Source: Candidatus Fermentibacterota bacterium
GTDB taxonomy: Bacteria; JAFGKV01
Assembly (NCBI GenBank): GCA_030620115.1
Contig: JAUXFG010000015.1
Coordinates: 1-38,871, forward strand
DNA: 38,871 nt
Direction of reading: 5' to 3'
Both the position numbers and the translations under genes were made by a program. Below, piece by piece: positions 25,485 through 33,831 of the stretch. Below the pieces are notes generated by a model. The model was not told the DNA's origin. It saw nothing but the letters and a program-made list of their open reading frames with translations, and did not search any database. Position 1 is the first letter of the stretch; each line of letters starts with the position of its first letter.

Positions 25485-26666
25485 ATGATCAATCCGCTTC
25501 GGCGCAGCCCTCTCATCGCCAAGTTTCGTGCAGAGTCCCGCATGTCGGTGGGACAGACGGATATTCTTCTCGCCTCACGTTTTGGGTTCTGCTTGGGCGT
25601 TCGACGTGCGCTGGTCCAGGTGGGGCAAGCGTGGGAGAAACATTCGGGGCCGGGCAGGCTCTTCGTGCTCCACGAGATCATCCATAACCCCACCGTTTGT
25701 CGGTGGTTGCACGCGCAAGGTCTGGTCTCTCTCGACCCGAGTACGCCACGATGGTGGGCTGACCTCCGAGAGCAGGACACGGTAATTGTGTCGGCTTTCG
25801 GAGCCACCGTGGAAGAGGAAGCACACTTGGCCGACGCAGGCGTTGCGGTAGTGGCAACAACCTGCCCAAGCGTCACCAAGGTGTGGCGGCAGGTATCGAT
25901 CTATGCACGCGATGGTTTTACCACGGTTCTCCATGGCAGGTACGATCATCCGGAGACCCAGGCAACGCTCTCCCGGGCGGAGGCGAGAGGCGGGCCCTAC
26001 GTGGTAGTGAAGGATAAAGCGGAGGCGGAGGAACTCGCCCAGCTCATCGCCCGGGGAAGTGGCGCCATGCCGGAGGAGAAATCGCTTTCCCAAACGACAT
26101 CCGCGGGATTTGATCCGGCCCATGACCTCACGCGCATCGGTCTCGCAAACCAGACCACTATGCTCGCGGGAGAATCCATGGAGGTTGCCGCGATCCTCCG
26201 CCATGCCATGGAGATACGGTACGGATCAGGGCATGTGGAGAATCATTTCAGAACATATGGGACGATCTGTCGCGCAACCCAGCAGAGACAGGATGCCGCA
26301 GCGGCCCTTGCCCGGGAGCAGCCGGACCTGGTGGTGGTAGTGGGCGGCCATAACAGCAGCAACACACGTCACCTTGCCGAACTGATCGCCACCAAGGGCC
26401 GGGTTATGCACATCGAAGGTCCCGACGCCATCGAATCCCTCCGGCGCGTGACCTATCAGCCCGCCGGAAAGAACAAAAAGGCCCATGCGAGCATCGCCTG
26501 GCTCAAGGAACATCCCAAGCGGCGGATTGGGTTCACCGCAGGCGCATCAACACCGGATGCGGAGCTGGGGGAGACCATCGCGAAGCTTGTATGGCTGCTT
26601 GAGGAAGATCTTCCGGAGATTATGGATGATGAGCTGCGGCTTTCGGAGAAGGGTTATCGCTGTTGA
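25485..26666 (+). CDS. ispH: 4-hydroxy-3-methylbut-2-enyl diphosphate reductase
   Basis: 393 residues, the long form of IspH (LytB) compared with about 310 in E. coli. Three cluster cysteines lie in FGFCLGVRRA, ATTCPSV and YGTICRATQ. HEIIHNPTV, HGRYDHPETQ and the C-terminal TAGASTPDAEL are other conserved blocks. IspH makes IPP and DMAPP in the last MEP step. It is on the other strand and about 20 kb away from ispD-ispF. Upstream of the ATG there is only weak ribosome-site similarity, and another in-frame ATG lies 19 codons downstream. Confidence 0.93.
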   Translation: MINPLRRSPLIAKFRAESRMSVGQTDILLASRFGFCLGVRRALVQVGQAWEKHSGPGRLFVLHEIIHNPTVCRWLHAQGLVSLDPSTPRWWADLREQDTVIVSAFGATVEEEAHLADAGVAVVATTCPSVTKVWRQVSIYARDGFTTVLHGRYDHPETQATLSRAEARGGPYVVVKDKAEAEELAQLIARGSGAMPEEKSLSQTTSAGFDPAHDLTRIGLANQTTMLAGESMEVAAILRHAMEIRYGSGHVENHFRTYGTICRATQQRQDAAAALAREQPDLVVVVGGHNSSNTRHLAELIATKGRVMHIEGPDAIESLRRVTYQPAGKNKKAHASIAWLKEHPKRRIGFTAGASTPDAELGETIAKLVWLLEEDLPEIMDDELRLSEKGYRC

Positions 26667-26940
26667 AGCGAAGGGTCATCCAACTTGAGAACACCAGGGG
26701 GCTCAAGACGAGCCACATGGCCAACAGCAGCGCCGTGACCCCAAGGCTCCTGATTACGACATAGCTCCCGAAGCCGACGACCAGCGTGACGTACGCGACG
26801 CCGAACGCGGCGAGATGGAATCTCCTTGCATCCACGTACAGCGCGGCCCTACACCATCGGCATGTGTAGCGCTGACCCGGTTCCCAGGTGAATACGGCGG
26901 AGAGGGAGGGCCTCCTGGAGCACGACGGGCAGAGTGCCAA
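26620..26940 (-). CDS. Small zinc-ribbon membrane protein, function unknown
   Basis: 106 residues. CPSC at residues 4-7 and CRWC at about 27-30 form a likely zinc ribbon. Two hydrophobic segments follow (FGVAYVTLVVGFGSYVVI and TALLLAMWLVLSPLVF), so it is a two-helix membrane protein. The start is a TTG at 26940, one base after the upstream SH3 gene, with GGAAGG five or six bases before it. The 3' end overlaps the ispH 3' end tail to tail by 47 bases. Confidence 0.6.
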   Translation of the reverse strand: MALCPSCSRRPSLSAVFTWEPGQRYTCRWCRAALYVDARRFHLAAFGVAYVTLVVGFGSYVVIRSLGVTALLLAMWLVLSPLVFSSWMTLRFNSDNPSPKAAAHHP

Positions 26941-26941
26941 A

Positions 26942-27280
26942 TCAGCCTTCCTCTATGTACACGTCCCTGATCCACCCTAACTGCATGCTTTCCGGCACCT
27001 GGACCTGGAACCAGTCGCCATCGCGCCCAAAACACCGCAATGCCGTGCCAACGGGGACCTTGGCTACCCGGGGGCTGTCCCCCTGTGGCGCCAGCCGGAT
27101 ATTGGCATAGGTTCTTCCCTTTTTGGCCAGCACCGTGATGGTGTACACGCTGGGCTCGCGCTCCTCTTCGGTCATCTCTTGTGTCTGTCCGGCGAACGTG
27201 CCTCCCGAGTGGGTACATGCCGCGATGAGCAAGATAACAAAAAGAAACACAAGAAGGAGTCCATATGAAAATCGGTGCAT
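26942..27280 (-). CDS. SH3b-domain lipoprotein
   Basis: 112 residues. A hydrophobic leader ends in LLIAAC (Cys22), a lipobox. The rest, with VLAKKGRTYANIRLAPQGDS, GTALRCFGRDGDWFQVQVPE and LGWIRDVYIEEG, has the pattern of bacterial SH3 domains, which often bind cell-wall peptides. It likely sits on a membrane surface. The gene heads a two-gene minus-strand unit with the zinc-ribbon protein. Binding partner unknown. Confidence 0.75.
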   Translation of the reverse strand: MHRFSYGLLLVFLFVILLIAACTHSGGTFAGQTQEMTEEEREPSVYTITVLAKKGRTYANIRLAPQGDSPRVAKVPVGTALRCFGRDGDWFQVQVPESMQLGWIRDVYIEEG

Positions 27281-27876
27281 ACCTGCCTCCCGGGAGGATG
27301 TGCTTGTGGGTTCAGGGTTCAGTCCGGCCTCTGATGGCGCCGCGCCATCAGGTTTTTCAAGGCAGAGAGTACAGCAAATATGAAATGTACTCTCAAAGAA
27401 GCATTCAGCGTTCAGCGTTCAGCGTTCAGGGTTGTAAGTTCAGAACTTCGGCAATGACATGTCAACCAGAATGGACGCTTTCCTCGATCTCGCGTAACAT
27501 CTCAATAAATCCGGGCATCCGACATCCTCCCCCTTTGGCAAAGGGGGATTGAGGCCACCGGCTCATAGAGCCTATGGCTCGGTGAGGGGATTTTTCCAAT
27601 ATCGCACGGACTTATTGAGAAACCACGACTATTGGACATACATAACACCATGGCCATTCCCTCTCCTCCGCAACATCTTCGGAATCGGAATCGGCATCGC
27701 TATCGAAATCAGCCACCCAGCTGCTCGTTTTTCTAACCTTCGTCAGACATCTATATTCTCGTGACTGAGGGCTATGTGATCACACCTCAATTCGATTCCG
27801 ATCCCGATCAACTCGTCTTTTTCCGCCTCTATTCATACCCAATGGCATATGTGTCACCCAGACAAGACGCCCTTCC
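27281..27876. repeat. Repeat-rich intergenic region
   Basis: No gene is supported. A TTCAGCG/TTCAGGG heptamer run lies at about 27411-27440, with a smaller GGTTCAGGGTTCAG at about 27308-27322. A hairpin CTGATGGCG at 27331-27339 with CGCCATCAG at 27343-27351 is followed by GTTTTT, terminator-like on the plus strand, though no plus gene ends here. CATCCGACATCC with CCTTTGGCAAAGGGGGA (27516-27550) recurs at 31761-31795. ATCGGAATCGG-type runs occur at about 27669-27700. Confidence 0.6.
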
Positions 27877-28959
27877 TCAATTGCGTGCCAGGAAAACAAT
27901 GGCTCCTACGATCACAAGCGCCACACCTACCGCCAAGGCAATCTTCCACGCGGACCACGGCCGTTCTCCTTGCACCTCCCCGGTCCGTCCATTGATCAGG
28001 AAGCGGTACACTTTGTCCCGATACCGATAAGCGCTGATCCATATGGGCAAAAGGATATGCTTGAACGTGATGTTATCGTGTTGGGTCTTGACCGAATGGA
28101 TGCGCTGGTGATCTCCGCCGATATCAGCCCGGATGGTGTGCCTGATCTGGCCATCCATGATCTCCTTGCCCCGATCGAACCCCGCGGCGAGATCAACCTT
28201 GTATGACTCAGCCTGAAATCCACTGATGTACTCATCCTGGTATAACACGAGGTTCTCGAGATCCCACGGTTCGAGGCTGGCGGTCTTGTCCGGCGGCAAT
28301 GACTCGCTTGCCAAGACCAGCACATCGTCGAATGTGTTCCACACAACACCGCTCACCGGGGCCCATCTCGTTTTCCTGACCTGGCGTGTCCGGGTTACCA
28401 TATTGCCGTTCGAGTCCTTGGTTCGGTACGTCTCAGTCACATAGTAGTCAGTACCCCGCTCACCCGTGTAATGACTTGTGGTGGCGCAGTCGAATGTCCA
28501 ATAGGGAATGTACATCCCCTTGAGGTTCCCCTCGCTCCGGGCGTACCTTTTTAACTTGTTGGGTGCGAATCGAAGCTTCTTGATCCATTGACTGAATCGC
28601 TCGTGTGCCTCCCATTTCGCAACTTTGAACGGCAAGAGGGCCTTTGGCTTGATGATCCTTTGCACATGCGCTTTGTCCATCAACTGGCTGCCGCAGAAGG
28701 GACAATGACTGGTGGTGATATGAGGATCAACGGTAGATTCTGCCCCGCATGACCGGCAAAGTACCGTCCTGCGCTCTACCGTCTCTTCTTCATCCAGGAC
28801 CGAGGTCAAATACTCATTGAAATCCAGTTCCTTTATATCTGCTTCAGATTGTGGGATCTGATTCTCGGCATCACAGTAGGGACACTTGAGAGATGCTGCG
28901 CCCGGGGAGAACTCGAGCATGGCACCGCAGGAGCCACAGGGGAATTGTTTGGCACTCAT
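27877..28959 (-). CDS. Membrane protein with two zinc-ribbon (TFIIB-type) domains
   Basis: 360 residues. The N-terminal ribbon has CGSC at 8-11 and CPYC at 25-28. A second ribbon has CRSC and CPFC at about 67-90. After a middle domain of beta-rich segments (YIPYWTFDCATTSHYTGERG, FLINGRTGEVQGERPW), a single membrane helix lies at the C-terminus (LAVGVALVIVGAIVFLA). Proteins of this type are often encoded beside SPFH/virion-core-like proteins, as here. No catalytic motif is seen. The gene starts 15 bases after the SPFH stop. Confidence 0.8.
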   Translation of the reverse strand: MSAKQFPCGSCGAMLEFSPGAASLKCPYCDAENQIPQSEADIKELDFNEYLTSVLDEEETVERRTVLCRSCGAESTVDPHITTSHCPFCGSQLMDKAHVQRIIKPKALLPFKVAKWEAHERFSQWIKKLRFAPNKLKRYARSEGNLKGMYIPYWTFDCATTSHYTGERGTDYYVTETYRTKDSNGNMVTRTRQVRKTRWAPVSGVVWNTFDDVLVLASESLPPDKTASLEPWDLENLVLYQDEYISGFQAESYKVDLAAGFDRGKEIMDGQIRHTIRADIGGDHQRIHSVKTQHDNITFKHILLPIWISAYRYRDKVYRFLINGRTGEVQGERPWSAWKIALAVGVALVIVGAIVFLARN

Positions 28960-28974
28960 CGTTCAAGCACTGTG

Positions 28975-30096
28975 TTACTCGCCGGCCGGAGGAGACGGAG
29001 GAACCGGGGGCGGCGTCTGTGCAAACAACCCGCCAAGCTCAGCCACTTGCCCCGCAGGCGCCCAGTTGGCCATGCCTTGCTTCCATACCAGCGTCTCTTG
29101 CGTCAGCTGCCCTGATGCTACCTGTTGCTTCAGCACCGCCATGTCGAACGGCCCTGTCTGCTGGCCGCCGACAGCGATGAAGAATTGCACCGTGCCGGGT
29201 ATGGGCGGTGGTCCGGGAGCTGCCTGCGGTGACGCGGCTTGTGGCCCCATGGTTTTTGCCATCTGGTTGGCCATGGCAAAGCCCATGCCCATGCCCATAC
29301 CTGCACCGGCCATGCCGCTGGGATTCTGGGCCGCATCCTTGATGGCGCCTGCCGTTTCGTACTGTGTATAGGCTTGGAGATTGCCGATGGCACGCATGGC
29401 GCCGCCCTTGTCAATGGCTTTCTCTACCTCCTCGGGCAAGCCGATATCCTGCACCTGGACTTCCGTGACCTCAAGGCCGTAATCGCCGAATGGGGGCGAG
29501 ATACGTTCCTTGAGCATATCGCCCAGAATCACGACCTTGCTCTCCAGGTCGAGCACGGGGATACCGAGCTCGGGCATGACCTCCTTGATCCGCATCCCGA
29601 TCTTGCCCTTGAGATTCTGTTCGATCTCCTCGGTGGTAAACGTCCCGTCCGTTCCCACGATCTCTCGGATAAAGACCGCAGGATCCTTGATCTTGATGGC
29701 GTAGAGACCGAATGCCGTGACCCGAACGGCTCCGAACTCTTGGTCCCGCATGGTGCAAGGGCCCGGAGTGCCCCATTTCAGGCTCGTGAACTGCCGAGTA
29801 CTACAGAAGTAGACTTCCGCCTTGAACGGGCTGTTGAAACCGTATTTCCAGCCCTGTAACGTCGTGAGAATCGGCAGGTTCTGTGTGGTCAACGTGTACG
29901 TGCCGGGGGTGAATACGTCGGCCAGCTGGCCTTCGTTGATGAATACGGCCGCCTGGCCTTCCCGCACCACCAGTTTCGCGTCGTACTTGATCTCGTTCCC
30001 ATACCGCTCAAAGCGATGGACCAGCGTATCGCCGGTGGGATCAAGCCACTCAATGATGTCAATGAATTGGCCGCGGAGTTTATCCCAGAGTGCCAT
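28975..30096 (-). CDS. SPFH-domain protein with C-terminal GYF-like domain
   Basis: About 373 residues. The N-terminal half (MALWDKLRGQFIDIIEWLD, VREGQAAVFINEGQLADVFTPG) belongs to the SPFH family often annotated as virion core protein. The middle carries a coiled, Ala/Gln-rich part and a Met/Gly/Ala-rich linker. The C-terminus, from about residue 315, has FFIAVGGQQTGPFDMAVL and LVWKQGMANWAPA, a GYF_2 domain expected to bind proline-rich or peptide partners, then a proline tail. The ATG at 30096 has GGAGG five bases upstream. It probably assembles a membrane-associated scaffold with the zinc-ribbon partner. Confidence 0.88.
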   Translation of the reverse strand: MALWDKLRGQFIDIIEWLDPTGDTLVHRFERYGNEIKYDAKLVVREGQAAVFINEGQLADVFTPGTYTLTTQNLPILTTLQGWKYGFNSPFKAEVYFCSTRQFTSLKWGTPGPCTMRDQEFGAVRVTAFGLYAIKIKDPAVFIREIVGTDGTFTTEEIEQNLKGKIGMRIKEVMPELGIPVLDLESKVVILGDMLKERISPPFGDYGLEVTEVQVQDIGLPEEVEKAIDKGGAMRAIGNLQAYTQYETAGAIKDAAQNPSGMAGAGMGMGMGFAMANQMAKTMGPQAASPQAAPGPPPIPGTVQFFIAVGGQQTGPFDMAVLKQQVASGQLTQETLVWKQGMANWAPAGQVAELGGLFAQTPPPVPPSPPAGE

Positions 30097-30321
30097 CATA
30101 TCCTCCTCGCAGGTGAGCATTCCAGAGCTCGTCGATGTTCATAAAATGTCTGGGCTACATCAATAGACAAGTATACGATGCAGCAATCTATCCATCACCC
30201 CAACGGCGGGGCAACTCCCAAGAATTGGGATCACTCACTCGTATTCCTCCCCAGTCTCTCCCATGGGACCAGTGGGGCAGGCGTCCCTGCCTGCCATCCC
30301 GAAGGGAAAAAGATATGCCGT
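30097..30321. other. Gap between the SPFH gene and the upstream lipoprotein gene
   Basis: About 225 bases with no gene. It contains CAGTGGGGCAGGCGTCC and CTGCCTGCC, an imperfect palindrome of the dispersed type common in this genome. A promoter for the SPFH pair may lie here, but none is clear. Confidence 0.4.
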
Positions 30322-31518
30322 CTATTGAGGAAAACGCGGTCGAACCGGCGTTCGCTTGAAGTCAGATCGGTTGAGATTGACGTCTACATTAGGATCATAG
30401 TGCTCGTCATTCGTATAGATGACATCACCGCCGGGATTCGTCCAGCGATTCTCCCATTGATTGGAACCAGTTTCCACCTCATTGGTGAATGGGTTCACAT
30501 ACTCCTCTTGTTCAGTAAGCGTGAGAAATGTGTCATTATTGATCTCTGCATTGGTCTTGGTTTGGTGATCCGCGATCTCCTGGCCGATTCGGTTGATATC
30601 GCGGATCACATCCGCGGCGATTTGCCCTCGGGTAATCTGTCCTCGGATCTCTCCCGTAACCCACTTTGGATTGAGCCTCACGGATCTCAAGATGATACCT
30701 GCAACCGGTTCCCACTGCACGAACTCATCCGCCGGCGCCCGCGCGAAGAATGTTGACTTGTTCTTCCACCCTCCAGGTATGAGATACCCATAGTCTTCAA
30801 TGCCAGTGAAGAAGGTTTCTCTATATTGAGTGCCTCCTTCTCGATAGGAGACCGTCATTATTGCGACATCATAGGATAGCGCCAGCCCGGGCATCATGGC
30901 GCGTTGGGCATCCTGGAACTGCTTGGCCACCTTCGGGAGTGCACGCTGCTCGACCACTTGAACCGTCTGTGCGTGGGGACGCGCTTTGGGGAATACCACC
31001 CGACTTAGGAACTCGAGCGCAGAGAGCTTCGGCCAGACAGTCATGCCGGCGTAGTTGCTCCCCTGGGGAAACATGCCCATTTGTCCGGCGGGTGAAAACC
31101 TCATATCGATATACATGAGCTCGGGCACCCATTTCATCATCACCGATCCCATCTGATCCTTTTTCAAGGCAAAATCGAGCTTTGCCTCTATGGACTGCGC
31201 GGGGCCGCCCTGGGCCGTTGGATCGATCCGGACAATGCCCCCTTCCACCAACCAGCCCTGCGGAACCAGAAGGTCGAAGGCGCGCTCCCGAGGTTCGGCC
31301 TTTCGCACAAAACGGACCGTGTGTGCTATGCCGCGTTCGCTGGCTGTCGAGGCTTCAAGATGTGTTGTCTGCCTCGCCTGGCCTTGAGCCTCCGAAGGGG
31401 AGCTGCGGGCAGCATCGACCTGGGTGGATGACTCTGATGATTCTCCCTTGGATTCAGTCTGCCCCCCACAGACGAGCAGGAACGGCAGAAAGAACAGGCC
31501 AAGTGTATACTGTCTCAT
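30322..31518 (-). CDS. Exported lipoprotein of unknown function
   Basis: 398 residues from the ATG at 31518, which has AAGGAG seven bases upstream. The leader ends in FLLVCGG, a lipobox (Cys17). A low-complexity Ser/Glu/Gln linker follows, then a mixed alpha-beta domain with VRFVRKAEPRERAFDLLVPQ and FFTGIEDYGYLIPGGWKN. No known enzyme motif is seen. It is on the same strand upstream of the SPFH and zinc-ribbon genes, which suggests a shared envelope function. An in-frame earlier start at 31551 lacks a ribosome site. Confidence 0.65.
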   Translation of the reverse strand: MRQYTLGLFFLPFLLVCGGQTESKGESSESSTQVDAARSSPSEAQGQARQTTHLEASTASERGIAHTVRFVRKAEPRERAFDLLVPQGWLVEGGIVRIDPTAQGGPAQSIEAKLDFALKKDQMGSVMMKWVPELMYIDMRFSPAGQMGMFPQGSNYAGMTVWPKLSALEFLSRVVFPKARPHAQTVQVVEQRALPKVAKQFQDAQRAMMPGLALSYDVAIMTVSYREGGTQYRETFFTGIEDYGYLIPGGWKNKSTFFARAPADEFVQWEPVAGIILRSVRLNPKWVTGEIRGQITRGQIAADVIRDINRIGQEIADHQTKTNAEINNDTFLTLTEQEEYVNPFTNEVETGSNQWENRWTNPGGDVIYTNDEHYDPNVDVNLNRSDFKRTPVRPRFPQ

Positions 31519-31964
31519 TTGGATTCTCCTTGCCGAATCATGGGTTAGCATAGCTTCTCGTGTAACCGTTCAGGGGTTGAAAGGTTGATAGGTTCAGGGT
31601 TCACCGGAAATCCGAACCGTTGAGTCGTGGGATCTGAAAGGTAGCCTTGAATCCCGCTTCCAGCGGGAAACTCTGAACCTGTGAACGCTTACAGATGGCC
31701 CAAGCTGACTTCAGGCAACCCTGAACGGTGAACGCTGAACCCGTGAACGGCTTGTCCGTGCATCCGACATCCTCCACCTTTCGCAAAGGGGAATTCATCC
31801 GATATCTCACGAACTCATTGAGAAGTTACCAACTCCGCACATATTGCGCTATGGAGGGACGTCGGCTTCCAGATACTTCGCTGTCGCTCTGCATCCCGCG
31901 TCAGACGCGGGACAGCCACAGCCAACTACACCGCTTCGAGACGAAAGCCGGTGAGAAGTGCGGG
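31519..31964. repeat. Repeat-rich intergenic region
   Basis: No gene is supported. It contains several TTCAGGGTTCA or TGAACGCTGAAC-type runs (about 31568-31604 and 31721-31750), a second copy of the CATCCGACATCC/CTTTNGCAAAGGGG element (31761-31795) and most of repeat family A copy 2. Its left end would hold the promoter of the lipoprotein gene. Confidence 0.6.
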
Positions 31965-31970
31965 CTAAGG
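31893..31970 (+). repeat. Dispersed repeat family A, copy 2
   Basis: The hairpin CCCGCGTCAGACGCGGG is followed by ACAGCCACAGCCAACT and then ACGAAAGCCGGTGAGAA and GTGCGGGCTAAG. Block order matches the other family A copies. The 3' end of this copy overlaps the last bases of the B12 radical SAM gene. Confidence 0.75.
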
Positions 31971-33500
31971 ATGCAACTGGCGCCGCCATCTCAATGCTAC
32001 AAGAACATGTCCCTTAAGTCGACGCCACCCGTTCTTGAGCGCCACCAGCCGATTGAAAAGGCTCTCGAAATAGGGCCGGTTGAATAGGGAGAGAAAGACC
32101 GGCTTGGAAAGGATTCGTACGATGCCATGGGGAAAACCTCGGGCGAGGAGTACATAGAGGACATTGAGGTAGTTACGGCGGAAAACACGATAGTCCTTCT
32201 GGTACAGAAGCCTCTCTTCGTCTACTATTCCTTCGGATAGCGCCTTCTCCAATAGCTTCGTACCCGGGAACAGTGCTAGCGAATAGAGCTGCAATACAAA
32301 AGGTCTTGGCAGGTCAAGGACCAGTTGAAGGGTCTCAAGTTCGTCCTCTATTGCGGAGAAGGGATTATCCAGAATGATGTCATAGAGAGGAATGATGCGG
32401 CCTTTGTACTTGTTGATGATCTTGGCGGCCTGAGTGACTGTTTCGCGTGAAGACCAAGTGCGTTGATACAGCTCATTTATCCTCTTGCTTCCTGTCTGGA
32501 TCCCGACCTGAAGCAAGAAAAGCCCCGCGTCCGCGAGGTACTTCATTTTTTCGGATGTGATACTCCGAGGGGTGGCCGTACACCGAAATGGGAGAGCTAC
32601 TTCTCTGGTATATGCCTCAAGAAAGTCCCTTATCTCTTCATTCCGTGTGTGAACGAATGTATCATCAGAAAAAAGAATGGCCCGTACAAAAGGAAAGCGT
32701 TCTCTGAATGCTTTGATCTCAGCAATTGCATTGGCATTCGACCGGCGTCGAACGTACGGCTGCCCAGGATAAAGCGCAGCCAACGCTTGATTGCCGCAGA
32801 ATGTGCACTTGTATGGACAACCCCGCGTAATCATGATCTGAAAGGTCGATTGAGCCCGACGGAGAGATCGAGGGCCGTAGTCCAGATAAACCTCAAGTAA
32901 GCCTGGATCCAAATTGACGATCCGCTGTTCTTCACGGCGGGAGATGTATTGATCTTCAAGATCGTAGTCCTGGAAGGGGAGAGTATCGAGATCCTGCAGC
33001 AGTGGGCGAAGCGGCGTCTCCACAATATGCCCATCTGTTTTCGTGTAGATATTCCTGATTCTTGTGGTGGGTTTGTCCTCTTTGAGAGCAATTGCCAACT
33101 CCAGTAGCGCTTCTTCCCCTTCCCCAACGCATACGAAATCTGCGTGCTCCAGGCATTGTTCTGGACGGAGAGTTGGATGAATTCCTCCCCATACGACGGG
33201 AACGCCCAGGCGTTGCACGATCCCGTCTGTGAGATGCCCCATGGAATGATGGTAATTTGTCATCATGGAGATGCCGATGAGAGATGACCCCTCGCACAGC
33301 TCAATCACCTGATCAATAACGTGAGGAGGGAATGTGAATTCCCAATTCGGGGTATCAACCTCTTCACAGAGCAAAACGTTCGATAGGAACAGCATTCGCG
33401 TCGAAACGCCATGTTCTTTGAGATACGACGAAAGCCCGCGCAGACTAAGAGCGGAAATATCAGTAAAGGGACTGATGAGAACAACGTCATAGGATTTCAT
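31965..33500 (-). CDS. B12-binding domain radical SAM protein (BchE-type)
   Basis: 511 residues. An N-terminal Rossmann-like B12-binding domain starts with YDVVLISPFTDISALSLRG and includes VVWGGIHPTLRPEQCLEHAD and ICVGEGEE-like FVCVGEGEEAL. The radical SAM domain has CPYKCTFCGN, then IIPLYDIILDNPF and the LQLYSLALFPGT strand. The ATG at 33500 has AAGGTG seven bases upstream. Members act on hopanoids, lipids, methyl groups or ring systems. The substrate here is unknown. It stands alone between repeat-rich spacers. Confidence 0.9.
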   Translation of the reverse strand: MKSYDVVLISPFTDISALSLRGLSSYLKEHGVSTRMLFLSNVLLCEEVDTPNWEFTFPPHVIDQVIELCEGSSLIGISMMTNYHHSMGHLTDGIVQRLGVPVVWGGIHPTLRPEQCLEHADFVCVGEGEEALLELAIALKEDKPTTRIRNIYTKTDGHIVETPLRPLLQDLDTLPFQDYDLEDQYISRREEQRIVNLDPGLLEVYLDYGPRSLRRAQSTFQIMITRGCPYKCTFCGNQALAALYPGQPYVRRRSNANAIAEIKAFRERFPFVRAILFSDDTFVHTRNEEIRDFLEAYTREVALPFRCTATPRSITSEKMKYLADAGLFLLQVGIQTGSKRINELYQRTWSSRETVTQAAKIINKYKGRIIPLYDIILDNPFSAIEDELETLQLVLDLPRPFVLQLYSLALFPGTKLLEKALSEGIVDEERLLYQKDYRVFRRNYLNVLYVLLARGFPHGIVRILSKPVFLSLFNRPYFESLFNRLVALKNGWRRLKGHVLVALRWRRQLHP

Positions 33501-33812
33501 AAACAATCACCTTAGTTCTATCCGTTCAGTCCGCGTCACGCGGCATCTTTGTTCGGTACTGCCGACGTGATGTGACAAATCCCTCCTCGTGATCCCGCGT
33601 TCGCCGCGGGGGGAAGAAATGCGGGCTTAGCCCAAGCTTCTCACCAATCCTGCGGCGGGTTCGCTTCGAAAGCCGGTGAGAAGTCCGGATTAGGCGGGTT
33701 TCGAACCCGGCTTTGGACTCAAAACAGGGATAAGAAGGAGATCTTTTTGAAATTTGCAAGAGATCGGTGTGAATATGAGGATATCTTGGAAGAACCCTTC
33801 TGGGGGCCAAGT
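33501..33812. other. Intergenic region with a repeat family A copy
   Basis: No gene is supported. About 33593-33693 holds repeat family A copy 3 (CCCGCGTTCGCCGCGGGGGG, then GCGGGCTTAG and TTCGAAAGCCGGTGAGAAGT). The rest continues to the left terminal repeat of the transposase element. Confidence 0.5.
33593..33693 (+). repeat. Dispersed repeat family A, copy 3
   Basis: It shows a hairpin, then AAATGCGGGCTTAG, then a second block CGAAAGCCGGTGAGAAGTCC and GGATTAGG, similar in order to the copy at 12555-12680 (reverse orientation there). Confidence 0.65.
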
Positions 33813-33831
33813 GGGGTCAGGCATTGCTAAC
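33813..33831 (+). repeat. Left terminal inverted repeat of the transposase element
   Basis: The 19-bp sequence begins GGGGTCAGGC and ends GCTAAC. It contains the transposase stop codon (TGA read on the minus strand). It pairs perfectly with the copy at 34802-34820. Confidence 0.85.

Noticed and set aside
27331-27357. Terminator-like hairpin on the plus strand
   Set aside because: The stem and T run are real, but no plus-strand gene ends upstream of it. I list it only as part of the repeat-rich region.
33526-33810. Minus-strand open frame left of the RAYT element as the lost 3' part of the kinase-like gene
   Set aside because: The translation shows no kinase catalytic loop or metal motif and largely consists of a repeat family A copy.
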